Shown piece by piece: positions 1-8,218 of a stretch of 28,284 nucleotides of DNA. The translations under genes were made by a program, and so were the position numbers. Location: the NCBI GenBank assembly GCA_017483425.1, contig JAFUWM010000210.1, positions 1-28,284 on the forward strand, given 5' to 3'. The stretch comes from Lachnospiraceae bacterium (GTDB lineage: Bacteria > Bacillota > Clostridia > Lachnospirales > Lachnospiraceae). The notes under the pieces were generated by a model. The model was not told the origin of the DNA. It did no database searches and saw only the letters and a program-made list of their open reading frames with translations. Each line of letters begins with the position of its first letter. The first letter of the stretch is position 1.

Positions 1-2143
1 AATCAAGATAACAGCGGTGATCATGGCGCAGACCATGATCCTTCCGGTAGCGGCGTACGCGGCACCGGAGGCGAATGTGCGTGAAAGTACAGTGTCAGAG
101 GATACTTCCGGAGAGAGTGATCTTGCCGGGACTTCGGAGGCGGGGATATCAGAGGAGGCTCAGCCTGTAAATGAAGTTTCAGAGGTTTCCGCAGAGGACA
201 GAGTTATAACTCTCGAAGAGAAGGGGAGTTTGGAAGAAGCTATAAATAGTCTGCCCGACAGCTGGACAGTAACTCTTGAAGATGGCACCGAAAAGGAGGT
301 TGATATCACCTGGGAGTGTAAGGATGATTTTGATGAGGACTATACATCCTTTGTTTTCCAGGGGAGCATAGATGATGAGGCGGTTCTTTCCGGGCTGAGT
401 GATGAGGACAAAGACAGACTCACTATGGAAATATATTTTGAGAGTGAGGTAAAGAAGGAGGAGGCTCCGGAGTACAGCGAGATACCCGTCTATGAGAGTG
501 AGCTCAGTCCAAATACCATCATTCCGGAGATAGAGAGCGAACAGGGAACCGACGAAGTCTCGGAGGATTTCAAGGCAGACTTTAACGGCAGTGCCGATGA
601 AGTCATTGAGGTACTGCAGTCCAATGAGACGGATAACGCAGTGCTTTCTGACAGCGTGACGGATATCTTTAAGAGTATAAGCCCTACAGAGGATAATTAT
701 CTTTACGCCCAGCTTACAGATGACGAGAAAGCACTTTATAACAAGATTGATGCATTGGTGACCCAGTATCTCTATTACGGAAAAGAGTTCACAACGATAA
801 ACGGCAGGTCGATCACTGCATACTGTGATGCAGGAAATCTGACAAAAGACGAAGCAAAAAATGTTCGAGCATATTACTATGCCAATAATCCCCAGGCCTT
901 TTTCCTTTCCACAAGCTACTACATATCAACAAATCCATTGACAGGAAGTATCAAGCTTGCTATAACCGCATATCCTGACGCTGATACTCCGGCAGAGGTA
1001 AAGTCAAAAGCTCAGGAGATAGCGGGAAATATCAGCGCACTTGAGGACGAGATAAATGAGGAAGCAACAGATTATGAAAAGGCTAAAAAGGCGTATGAGC
1101 TTCTGTGTGGCTATGTCGCTTATGATAATGAGTCACTTACTACGGGCAGTGCGGACTGGGAGGATTGGGGTCCGGGAAATCTGAGCTATAACCAGAGCAT
1201 CATAAGTGTCTTTTCAGGAACGAGAAGGCAGACCGTATGCGCCGGCTATGCCAAATCGTATACTGCGCTTATGAGGGCAGCCGGATTGGATGCTTTTTCG
1301 GTGACAAGCTCTTCTCATGAATGGAACAAATCGGAGCTTTACGGAAAATGGTACGGCACCGATGCCACTTGGGGAGATCAGAGCAGAGGCGTTGATTATT
1401 CCTACCTGCTGAAAAGTGATACAACGCTGAAAAGCTCCGGAGACAGCAGTGCCCATATTCCCGAGTCACAGTGGAACGGCATGATCCCGGCTTCCGCCAG
1501 TGATTATGATACTTCATTGCCGGCACACAGTCACAGTTGGAATACCGTCGTCACAAAGGCTACGCCAAGCACAAACGGCTCTGTGAAAAAGGTATGCACC
1601 GAATGTGGAAAGACAGAGATATCTTCTGTGATATACTATCCAAAGACCTTTAATCTGAAGGCTGCTTCCTATGTTTATAACGGGAAGGCAAGGAAGCCCG
1701 GGGTCACCATTAAAGGATCTGATGGAAATGCGATAGCAGCTTCAAACTATACTGTCACTTATTCCAATAATATAAAAGCCGGCAAAGCTACTGTTACCGT
1801 GAAATTCAGGGGGAATTACAGCGGGACGAAGAAGCTCTACTTTACGATACTGCCCAAAGGCACATCCTTAAAGAGCCTTACGGCTTCATCCGGAGGCTTT
1901 ACCGTGAAATGGAAGAAGCAGGCGGTTCAGACTACCGGCTATCAGATACAATACAGCACAGATTCAGGATTTGAGAGCAACAAAAAGACTATCACCGTAA
2001 GTAAACCGGCTACGGTATCAAAAACTATAAGCAAGCTCAAGTCGAAGCAGAAATATTACGTCAGGATAAGAACTTTTGTAAAGGTGGGAAGCACAAAATA
2101 TTACTCCGCCTGGTCAGGTTCAAAATCTGTAAAAACAAAATGA
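1..2143 (+). CDS. Secreted transglutaminase-like surface protein, 5' end outside window
   Basis: The reading frame is open to the left edge. A GTG at 17 and ATG at 23 are in frame, but the codons before them continue a hydrophobic stretch ending in VAAYA|APEA, which is the end of a signal peptide, so the real start is probably upstream. Residue numbers below count from the GTG at 17. Residues about 20-230 are acidic and low in complexity. A transglutaminase/protease-like core follows, with a plausible triad Cys408 (TVCAGYAKSY), His434 (SSHEWN) and Asp449 (GTDATWGD). Then come a short CxxC repeat (VCTECGK, near 530), an MBG-like beta domain (about 541-612, YNGKARKPGV and NYTVTYSNN) and a C-terminal fibronectin type III domain (about 614-708). 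There is no sortase motif or surface-layer repeat at the end. The fold is clear. Whether it crosslinks, cleaves or only binds peptides, and its substrate, cannot be told. Confidence 0.85.
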   Translation, partial: IKITAVIMAQTMILPVAAYAAPEANVRESTVSEDTSGESDLAGTSEAGISEEAQPVNEVSEVSAEDRVITLEEKGSLEEAINSLPDSWTVTLEDGTEKEVDITWECKDDFDEDYTSFVFQGSIDDEAVLSGLSDEDKDRLTMEIYFESEVKKEEAPEYSEIPVYESELSPNTIIPEIESEQGTDEVSEDFKADFNGSADEVIEVLQSNETDNAVLSDSVTDIFKSISPTEDNYLYAQLTDDEKALYNKIDALVTQYLYYGKEFTTINGRSITAYCDAGNLTKDEAKNVRAYYYANNPQAFFLSTSYYISTNPLTGSIKLAITAYPDADTPAEVKSKAQEIAGNISALEDEINEEATDYEKAKKAYELLCGYVAYDNESLTTGSADWEDWGPGNLSYNQSIISVFSGTRRQTVCAGYAKSYTALMRAAGLDAFSVTSSSHEWNKSELYGKWYGTDATWGDQSRGVDYSYLLKSDTTLKSSGDSSAHIPESQWNGMIPASASDYDTSLPAHSHSWNTVVTKATPSTNGSVKKVCTECGKTEISSVIYYPKTFNLKAASYVYNGKARKPGVTIKGSDGNAIAASNYTVTYSNNIKAGKATVTVKFRGNYSGTKKLYFTILPKGTSLKSLTASSGGFTVKWKKQAVQTTGYQIQYSTDSGFESNKKTITVSKPATVSKTISKLKSKQKYYVRIRTFVKVGSTKYYSAWSGSKSVKTK

Positions 2144-2224
2144 ATCCACCAAGTTTCGCCTGATACGACCTTTAGAATACAGGACACGCCGACCGACAAG
2201 TAGGTCGCCTCGTCAAACTATAAT

Positions 2225-3415
2225 CTACTCATTGTCATTATCTCCGCCATCTCCATCATCTCCGGGGTCGTCCTCGGGATCGTCTATGTCGCCCTCATCA
2301 TCTCCGGGGTCGTCCTCGGGATCGTCTATGTCGCTCTCATCATCTCCGGGGTCGTCCTCGGGATTGTCTATGTCGCCCTCATCCTCTTCTTCGATATCCT
2401 CACTCTCATCTATGGCGCTGCTGTTATTCCTGACAGTCGTTGTATTCGCAGTATCATCGACCGGTTCTTCTTCGGTCTCCTCTTCGGGTTCTTCTTCAGC
2501 ATCCTCATCCAGAGCATCATAATACCCATCGGCATCATAGACCATCTCCCCATCCAGATAGTAAAGAAGGATTGTGTTGTCGTCTTTGCCTAGTACGCTT
2601 AAAGTCGCGTGCCAGTCACCCAGCCCCGATGAAAACAGGCTGTCATATGCAAGCGTAGCGGCAGACTGGTAGATATCCCCGGAAGGGGCGTCAGAGCTTC
2701 CCGAAGAGCTGTTTGAGGAAGGAGTTGCGCTGTCATCGGAAACGCTGCTCGCCGAGAGGGGTGCGAGAGAAGCTACCCAAACAGATACACTTGCGCTTTT
2801 TGCCGTCTCATTCATATTTATGTCAAAGTCACTTCCGAAGTTTGTAGTAAGCTCCGGCCGGACTGCATTGAGATAATCGGAATTCAGAGTTTCGTCGGTA
2901 TCAGATTCTGACGGCTCTTCTTCGGTGGCTTCTTCTGAGATTTCCTCATCCGGGGTATCCTCTGTAGACTCTTCATCAGTATAATCTTCCTCATCCATGT
3001 AATCCTCCTCAACCTCCTCTGCCTCGGCTTCAAGAGAAGAATTGAAATAAAGAAACGCTCCCACTCCTATAAGTATAATTGACAGGATACTCAGGATCAG
3101 GGCGATTATAGAGATGACGTTATAGGCAGAGGCCTTTTTTTCCTTAGGGCGGACACCAGCCTTATCCGCTTTAGTCATATCAGCCTTAATCAGATCCGGC
3201 CTTGGTGCATCAGCTAAAGCGGAACCCGTGACACGGGGAGCCTGTTCGTTTCGCGCGGAAGAGACTGGCACGAGCGGCTGTCCTGCCGGTGCCGGAATTT
3301 TACGGGCTGGCTGTTCCGCAGGGCGCGCATTATTAAGCTTTGTGCCACACACGAAGCATTCCCCTAAAAAATCACTCACTCTGGTTTTGCATTGTGGACA
3401 GACCACCAGACTCAT
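2225..3415 (-). CDS. Zinc-ribbon, single-pass membrane protein with acidic repeat tail
   Basis: 396 residues, read leftwards and convergent with the transglutaminase gene. The N-terminus is a zinc ribbon (CPQC at 6-9, C20 and C23 in CFVC). A Pro/Ala-rich linker with several Lys follows, then one membrane segment at about 98-124 (ISIIALILSILSIILIGVGA core). Positive charge before the segment predicts the zinc ribbon inside the cell and the rest outside. The outer part has a Glu/Asp/Thr stretch, a small folded-looking region (about 195-310, with a Ser-rich spacer near 225-245) and a strongly acidic tail made of a 14-residue repeat (DDPGDDEGDIDDPE type). The start has a good ribosome site (GGAGG upstream of 3415 on the minus strand). 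Function is unknown. The layout is shared by many Lachnospiraceae zinc-ribbon proteins. The tail could bind cations or cell-wall polymers, but that is a guess. Confidence 0.75.
   Translation of the reverse strand: MSLVVCPQCKTRVSDFLGECFVCGTKLNNARPAEQPARKIPAPAGQPLVPVSSARNEQAPRVTGSALADAPRPDLIKADMTKADKAGVRPKEKKASAYNVISIIALILSILSIILIGVGAFLYFNSSLEAEAEEVEEDYMDEEDYTDEESTEDTPDEEISEEATEEEPSESDTDETLNSDYLNAVRPELTTNFGSDFDINMNETAKSASVSVWVASLAPLSASSVSDDSATPSSNSSSGSSDAPSGDIYQSAATLAYDSLFSSGLGDWHATLSVLGKDDNTILLYYLDGEMVYDADGYYDALDEDAEEEPEEETEEEPVDDTANTTTVRNNSSAIDESEDIEEEDEGDIDNPEDDPGDDESDIDDPEDDPGDDEGDIDDPEDDPGDDGDGGDNDNE
2261..2386. repeat. Three tandem 42-bp copies in acidic tail
   Basis: Copies begin at 2261, 2303 and 2345, each starting TCCGGGGTCGTCCTCGGG. 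Copies 1 and 2 differ at one base, and copy 3 differs at a few. The period is a multiple of three, so each copy encodes 14 residues of the acidic tail of the minus-strand gene and copy-number change would keep the frame. A degenerate partial copy precedes 2261. Confidence 0.9.
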
Positions 3416-3510
3416 AACTGCCTCCGACTGTAAGTAACCGTTCCTAAACTGATATATAATAGCTTATCAAAAGTAAAAAAACAACTAACATATGCACTTG
3501 CCTGTGTTTG

Positions 3511-3519
3511 TGGTATAAT
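3511..3519 (+). promoter_or_regulatory. Extended -10 promoter for pfkA operon
   Basis: TGGTATAAT is a perfect extended -10 (TGn plus TATAAT at 3514-3519), about 50 nt before the pfkA ATG. No good -35 hexamer lies 16-18 nt upstream, which extended -10 promoters tolerate. Start of transcription is expected near 3526. Confidence 0.6.
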
Positions 3520-3569
3520 ATTACCGCTGTATTTCTTTAACTATTTCACAGATCAGAGGGGGAAGGTAT

Positions 3570-4643
3570 ATGAAGCGTATCGGATTACTCACAAGCGGTG
3601 GCGACTGTCAGGCACTTAATGCTGCGATGAGGGGAGTCGTCAAGTCACTGGTCAATTCAGGCGAGCAGATCGAGCTGTACGGATTCCTGGATGGTTACAG
3701 GGGTCTGATATACGGCGAATACAGGATGCTCGATATTTCTGATTTTTCAGGCATTCTTACCCGTGGAGGCACGATCCTTGGTACATCAAGAGTACCGTTC
3801 AAGACAATAAGGGAGCCTGATGAGGACGGCAGGGATAAGGTTGAGTCGATGAAGCATTCATATTATAAGCTTCGTCTTGACTGTTTGGTCATCCTCGGAG
3901 GAAACGGCACGCATAAGACTGCGAACCTGCTCCGCGAGGAGGGCCTTAATATAGTCACTCTGCCAAAGACTATAGATAATGACCTGTGGGGTACGGATAT
4001 GACCTTTGGTTTCCAGAGCGCCGTGGATATCGCGACACAGACGATAGACTATATCCACACTACCGCGGATTCACACGGCAGGGTATTCATAGTGGAGATC
4101 ATGGGACACAAGGTAGGATTCCTTCCGTTAAACGCGGGCATGGCAGGCGGAGCGGATATCATACTTATTCCGGAGATCCCGTATGACATAGATAAGATCG
4201 TGGATGCCATAGAGCTGAGAAAGAAAAGAGGCGCAAAATTCACGATCATAGTCGTTGCTGAGGGGGCGATAAGCAAGCAGGATGCCAAGCTTTCAAAGAA
4301 AGAATATAAAGAGCAGGTTGCCAAGTCAAAGTATCCTTCAGTTTCCTATGAAATAGCCGAGAAGATCCAGAAGAAGACCGGCAAGGAAGTCAGGGTTACG
4401 GTTCCCGGCCATATCCAGAGAGGCGGAGCGCCGGATTCGTATGACAGGGTATTTGCTTCACGTCTCGGTTCAGAGGCAGGCAAGCTGATACTTAAGGGAG
4501 AGTACGGCTTCATGGTAGGCTATAAAAACAGGGAAATCGTGAAGGTTCCGCTTGATGAAGTGGCGGGCAAGCTGAAGAGTCTCGATCCCAATGCGGCTAT
4601 TATTAAAGAAGCAAAAATGCTTGGCATATCATTCGGAGACTGA
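3570..4643 (+). CDS. pfkA: 6-phosphofructokinase, ATP-type with mixed signature
   Basis: 357 residues. Phosphorylates fructose 6-phosphate to fructose 1,6-bisphosphate in glycolysis. Seen: the N-terminal GGDCQALNAAMR (GGDAPGMNAAIR in classic PfkA), GGNGTHK at 110-116 for the phosphoryl donor site, and PKTIDND at 132-138 with catalytic Asp136. Later, EIMGHKVG and GHIQRGGAP bind the substrate. The residue matching E. coli Gly104 is Gly113, which favours ATP, but the one matching Gly124 is Lys133, as in PPi enzymes. This Gly/Lys mix marks a separate clade of PFKs, so ATP use is likely but not proven. The start follows GGGGGAAGG. First gene of a tight plus-strand run; dnaX begins 10 nt after its stop. 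Confidence 0.93.
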   Translation: MKRIGLLTSGGDCQALNAAMRGVVKSLVNSGEQIELYGFLDGYRGLIYGEYRMLDISDFSGILTRGGTILGTSRVPFKTIREPDEDGRDKVESMKHSYYKLRLDCLVILGGNGTHKTANLLREEGLNIVTLPKTIDNDLWGTDMTFGFQSAVDIATQTIDYIHTTADSHGRVFIVEIMGHKVGFLPLNAGMAGGADIILIPEIPYDIDKIVDAIELRKKRGAKFTIIVVAEGAISKQDAKLSKKEYKEQVAKSKYPSVSYEIAEKIQKKTGKEVRVTVPGHIQRGGAPDSYDRVFASRLGSEAGKLILKGEYGFMVGYKNREIVKVPLDEVAGKLKSLDPNAAIIKEAKMLGISFGD

Positions 4644-4653
4644 CGATACCTGA

Positions 4654-6207
4654 ATGGCCTATCAGTCTCTATACAGAAAATACAGACCGCAGAAATTCTC
4701 GGATGTGGCCGGACAGGATGCCATAACAAGAGCGCTCGGAAATCAGGTCAGATCCGACAAGCTGGCACATGCCTATTTATTTACCGGCACCCGGGGAACG
4801 GGAAAGACCACCGTTGCGAAGATATTTGCGAAAGCGGTGAACTGTGAGAACATACAGTCGGATGGCAGCCCCTGCTGTGAATGTGATATGTGCAGGGGCA
4901 TAGCGGACGGCTCCCTTATGAATGTCATAGAGATAGACGCTGCATCAAATAACGGCGTGGACAATGTCCGTACCATTATAGAAGAAATAGCTTACAGTCC
5001 GCAAAAAGGCAGAAAAAAGGTCTATATAATAGACGAGGTACATATGCTTTCCGGCGGCGCTTTCAATGCCCTGCTAAAGACACTGGAAGAACCGCCGGAG
5101 TATGCTCTGTTCATACTGGCCACTACTGAGGCCGGAAAAGTTCCGATCACTATACTTTCAAGATGTCAGCGATACGATTTTCGGCGTATGACAGTGGATA
5201 CTCTGGTCACGCGTATGCAGAAAGTTTTATCCTCGGAGGAGCAAAGCGCGGACGATAAAGCGCTTTCATTTATTGCCAGACAGGCAGACGGGTCTATGAG
5301 AGACGCGCTGTCACTTTTGGATCAGTGTATAGCTTTCAATCTCGGAGAACCGCTGACCTATGACCGGACGCTAGAGATACTGGGAGCGGTCGATACTTCT
5401 GTATTTGCCTCCATGATGGAAGCTATAGCCGGAGGAGACTTAAAGAGCGCGGTAAAGATCCTCGATGATATCGTCATGAAAGGCCGCGAGATACAGGCGT
5501 TTGTGGCGGATTTTATCTCCTATATGAGAAATCTCCTGCTGATATCAGCCGACGGATCGACCGGCGCCGATATAGCGGATGTGCTTGGAGTATCTTCTGA
5601 TACTTATGACCGGATGAAGCTTATCGCGGGGAAATTTGAGGCGGAGACAATGATGCGTTTTATCCGCATCTTTTCGGAGCTTTCATCCGAGATAAGATTT
5701 TCTTCACAGAAAAAAGTATTGACGGAAATAGCCATAGTCAGGCTTCTGCATCCCGAGATGCAGGATGATGCGGCTTCGACAAGACAAAGACTCGCCATAC
5801 TGGAAAGAAAGATAGACCGGCTGGAGCGTGAAGGAGTCAGGGTTACAGAAACGACAGAGCCTGCTAAAAAAATGCCTTTGCCGGAAGCGCTTCCCGGGGA
5901 TGTGCAGATGGTTTGTGATAATTGGGGCAGGATAGTCAGGGATTCAAAGGATATCGTCAGAGGTATCCTGATGGAAGCCAAGCCTTCACTTGACGGTAAT
6001 AAGCTGGTTATAGTCTGTAAGGATGAGATATCCGCGGGTTCCTTAAAGGCGAATGCGGACGATCTGGCGGCCGTTTTTGAGAGAGAGGTAAAGAAGAAGC
6101 TGGACTTTGAGATATACGGACCGGGCAGGGGAGAAGATCCCGATACCAAATTTCCGGATCTGGAATCCATGATCAATTATGATGAAATAAAAATAAGTGA
6201 GGAGTGA
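4654..6207 (+). CDS. dnaX: DNA polymerase III subunit gamma/tau
   Basis: 517 residues. ATPase of the clamp loader, which opens the sliding clamp and ties the polymerases to the helicase. AAA+ module: Walker A GTRGTGKT at 45-52, a zinc module with Cys64, Cys74/75, Cys77 and Cys80, Walker B IIDEVH at 125-130, and the SRC motif with the arginine finger at 169-171. The lid and collar domain run to about 370, followed by a charged linker and a tau-type C-terminal domain (about 415-517). Start ATG at 4654; the nearest GGAG lies inside the end of pfkA and is rather far away. An A7 run at 5866-5872 followed by a palindromic hairpin falls exactly at the linker and could allow a short gamma form (see findings). 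ybaB and recR follow, as in most Firmicutes. Confidence 0.97.
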   Translation: MAYQSLYRKYRPQKFSDVAGQDAITRALGNQVRSDKLAHAYLFTGTRGTGKTTVAKIFAKAVNCENIQSDGSPCCECDMCRGIADGSLMNVIEIDAASNNGVDNVRTIIEEIAYSPQKGRKKVYIIDEVHMLSGGAFNALLKTLEEPPEYALFILATTEAGKVPITILSRCQRYDFRRMTVDTLVTRMQKVLSSEEQSADDKALSFIARQADGSMRDALSLLDQCIAFNLGEPLTYDRTLEILGAVDTSVFASMMEAIAGGDLKSAVKILDDIVMKGREIQAFVADFISYMRNLLLISADGSTGADIADVLGVSSDTYDRMKLIAGKFEAETMMRFIRIFSELSSEIRFSSQKKVLTEIAIVRLLHPEMQDDAASTRQRLAILERKIDRLEREGVRVTETTEPAKKMPLPEALPGDVQMVCDNWGRIVRDSKDIVRGILMEAKPSLDGNKLVIVCKDEISAGSLKANADDLAAVFEREVKKKLDFEIYGPGRGEDPDTKFPDLESMINYDEIKISEE

Positions 6208-6213
6208 ATAGAC

Positions 6214-6555
6214 ATGGCGAGACGGGGAGGATTTCCGGGCGGAGGAATGCCCGGCAATATGAATAACCTCATGAAGCAGGCGCAGAGGATGCAGCGCCAG
6301 ATGGCGGAAAAGCAGGAGGAGCTTGAGGGCAAAGAATATACTGCCGCTGCGGGAGGCGGAGCCGTAGAGGTTACGGTTTCCGGTAAAAAGGAGCTTACTA
6401 AGGTCACTATATCACCGGACGCATGCGATCCTGATGATGTGGAGATGCTTCAGGATATGATAATGGCTGCGGTAAATGAAGCCATGAAGCAGGCTGATGA
6501 CGCGTCTGCCGCAGCTATGGGAAGCCTTACAGGCGGGCTCGGCGGATTGATGTAG
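6214..6555 (+). CDS. YbaB/EbfC nucleoid-associated protein
   Basis: 113 residues. Family members are small dimers that bind DNA and coat the nucleoid. Seen: a Gly-rich N-terminus (RRGGFPGGGMPGN), a long amphipathic helix (NNLMKQAQRMQRQMAEKQEEL), the core VEVTVSGKKELTKVTISPDA, a second helix (DMIMAAVNEAMKQADD) and a Gly-rich tail. It starts 6 nt after dnaX with AGGAG upstream and ends 5 nt before recR. The dnaX-ybaB-recR order is a conserved cluster that links it to recombinational repair, though its exact role there is unsettled. Confidence 0.93.
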   Translation: MARRGGFPGGGMPGNMNNLMKQAQRMQRQMAEKQEELEGKEYTAAAGGGAVEVTVSGKKELTKVTISPDACDPDDVEMLQDMIMAAVNEAMKQADDASAAAMGSLTGGLGGLM

Positions 6556-6560
6556 CTGCC

Positions 6561-7160
6561 ATGAAGTTATATTCCGGAAAGATGAACCGGCTCGTGGCGG
6601 AGCTGGCGGCGCTTCCCGGCATAGGAGAGAAATCCGCGGGACGGCTGGCGGATCATCTTATAAGGATGCCGAGGGAGAGCGTACAGAGGCTTACGGATGC
6701 GATCACGGACGCAAGGGAGAACGTGCATTTCTGTAAAGAGTGCTTTACTTTGACAGATGCTGAAATATGTCCTGTTTGCAGCAATGATGCCAGAGATCAT
6801 GCGACTATAATGGTCGTCGAGGACACCCGGGATATGCAGGCTTACGAAAAGACCGGTAAGTATTCCGGTGTTTATCATGTCTTGCAGGGCGCGGTATCAC
6901 CTATGCTGGGAATCGGGCCAAATGACATCAAGCTAAAAGAGCTGATGGCAAGGCTTCAATCAGATGAAATCAAAGAAGTCATAATTGCGACGAATTCATC
7001 CGTTGAGGGTGAAACCACGGCAATGTATATCAGCAAGCTTATAAAACCTACAGGGATAAAGGTTACAAGGATAGCGAGCGGCGTGCCGGTCGGCGGTGAT
7101 CTGGAAAATATAGACGAGATCACATTGCTCAGAGCTCTCGACGGAAGAGTTGAGCTTTAG
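6561..7160 (+). CDS. recR: Recombination mediator protein RecR
   Basis: 199 residues, the usual length. Works with RecO to load RecA onto SSB-coated single-stranded DNA in gap repair. Seen: helix-hairpin-helix (LAALPGIGEKSAGRLADHLI, about 14-33), a zinc finger with Cys58, Cys61, Cys70 and Cys73, a Toprim domain starting at about 80 (TIMVVEDTRDMQAYEKTG), and a C-terminal Walker-B-like part (TRIASGVPVGGDLE). Start chosen at 6561 because MKLYSGKMNRL aligns with the family's N-terminus. The ribosome site there is poor, so translation is probably coupled to ybaB, whose stop is 5 nt upstream. Confidence 0.97.
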   Translation: MKLYSGKMNRLVAELAALPGIGEKSAGRLADHLIRMPRESVQRLTDAITDARENVHFCKECFTLTDAEICPVCSNDARDHATIMVVEDTRDMQAYEKTGKYSGVYHVLQGAVSPMLGIGPNDIKLKELMARLQSDEIKEVIIATNSSVEGETTAMYISKLIKPTGIKVTRIASGVPVGGDLENIDEITLLRALDGRVEL

Positions 7161-7192
7161 GATATATTATTTTTTTATAGAGGAGGAAGGCA

Positions 7193-8197
7193 ATGGAGTA
7201 CAAGGTATTTGAACTGACAAACAAAAACGGGATGAAAGTAAAGGTTACGGATTTCGGCGCCAATGTCATGGAGATATGGGCTCCTGACAGGGACGGTAAT
7301 TTACAGGACGTAGTCATGGGCTATGATTCTCCGGAGGATTACAAGGAGAATGGCTGCTTCTTCGGCGCCTGCATAGGCAGGATGGCAAACCGGATAAATG
7401 ACGCTAAGTTTACTCTGGACGGCAAGGAGTATAAGCTTCCGGTGAATGACGGCAAAAATAATCTTCATACGGATAAAGACAGCGGCTTTCATAAGATGCA
7501 CTGGGAAGGAAAGCAGGAAGGCAATTCCGTCACATTCAAATTTACAAGCCCTGACGGAGACGGCGGTTTCCCCGGCAAGCTCGATATGACAGTGACCTAC
7601 ACCCTTACGGATGATAATGGACTCAAGATCCGTTATGAGGGAGTTTCGGATAAGAAAACTCTTATTAACTGTACGAACCATTCATATTTCAATCTCAGCG
7701 GAGACCTTTCAAGCTCAATCCATGATCATGAGCTTAAGCTCTATGCGCATCAGTATACTCCGGTTGTGGCGGGAGCCATACCTACCGGAGAGATAACAAA
7801 GGTCGAAGGAACGGTATTTGACTTTACTGAGTTCAGGCAGGTTGGCAAGAGCATAGATGACGACGTGGAACAGCTTAAGCTCGTGCAGGGCTATGATCAT
7901 AACTTTGTGCTTGACCATCTTACCGGTGATTACTCCAAGGTCGCCGAGGTCAAATGCGACAGATCCGGCAGGAAGATGGAGGTATATACTGATCTTCCCT
8001 GCATACAGTTCTATGCCGGAAACTGTATTTCTCCTGATACCGGCAAAGGCGGCGTGAAGTATGATAAGAGACAGGCGCTCTGCCTTGAGACTCAGTATGC
8101 TCCGGATGCGGTCAATCAGCCTGGCTTTGAGAAGCCGATATTTGATGCCGGACAGAAGTATGATACGACTACAGAGTACAGATTTTCTACATATTGA
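7193..8197 (+). CDS. galM: Aldose 1-epimerase (mutarotase)
   Basis: 334 residues. Interconverts alpha and beta anomers of aldoses such as galactose, glucose or arabinose in the cytoplasm. Seen: GRMANRI (family GRxANRI), catalytic acid His163 in TNHSYFNL, and base Glu299 in CLETQYAPD, all in the expected order; full length for the family. No signal peptide. A strong AGGAGGAAGG lies ahead of the ATG. It opens the sugar part of the operon, with araD and transketolase after it. The sugar specificity cannot be read from the sequence; the neighbours suggest a pentose such as arabinose. Confidence 0.93.
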   Translation: MEYKVFELTNKNGMKVKVTDFGANVMEIWAPDRDGNLQDVVMGYDSPEDYKENGCFFGACIGRMANRINDAKFTLDGKEYKLPVNDGKNNLHTDKDSGFHKMHWEGKQEGNSVTFKFTSPDGDGGFPGKLDMTVTYTLTDDNGLKIRYEGVSDKKTLINCTNHSYFNLSGDLSSSIHDHELKLYAHQYTPVVAGAIPTGEITKVEGTVFDFTEFRQVGKSIDDDVEQLKLVQGYDHNFVLDHLTGDYSKVAEVKCDRSGRKMEVYTDLPCIQFYAGNCISPDTGKGGVKYDKRQALCLETQYAPDAVNQPGFEKPIFDAGQKYDTTTEYRFSTY

Positions 8198-8218
8198 TTA
8201 TCGAACGGAGGATGAATA

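Noticed and set aside
2144..2224. Terminator between the convergent genes
   Set aside because: Only a weak stem (CGACC/GGTCG near 2190-2207) without a T tract can be drawn; not enough to call.
2232..2522. Plus-strand Ser/Pro-rich reading frame opposite the acidic tail
   Set aside because: It is the mirror of the 42-bp repeats in the minus-strand gene and has no ribosome site or family likeness.
5604..6176. Long minus-strand open frame opposite dnaX
   Set aside because: It is antisense to a certain gene, Ser-rich as expected from a shadow, with no promoter or ribosome site.
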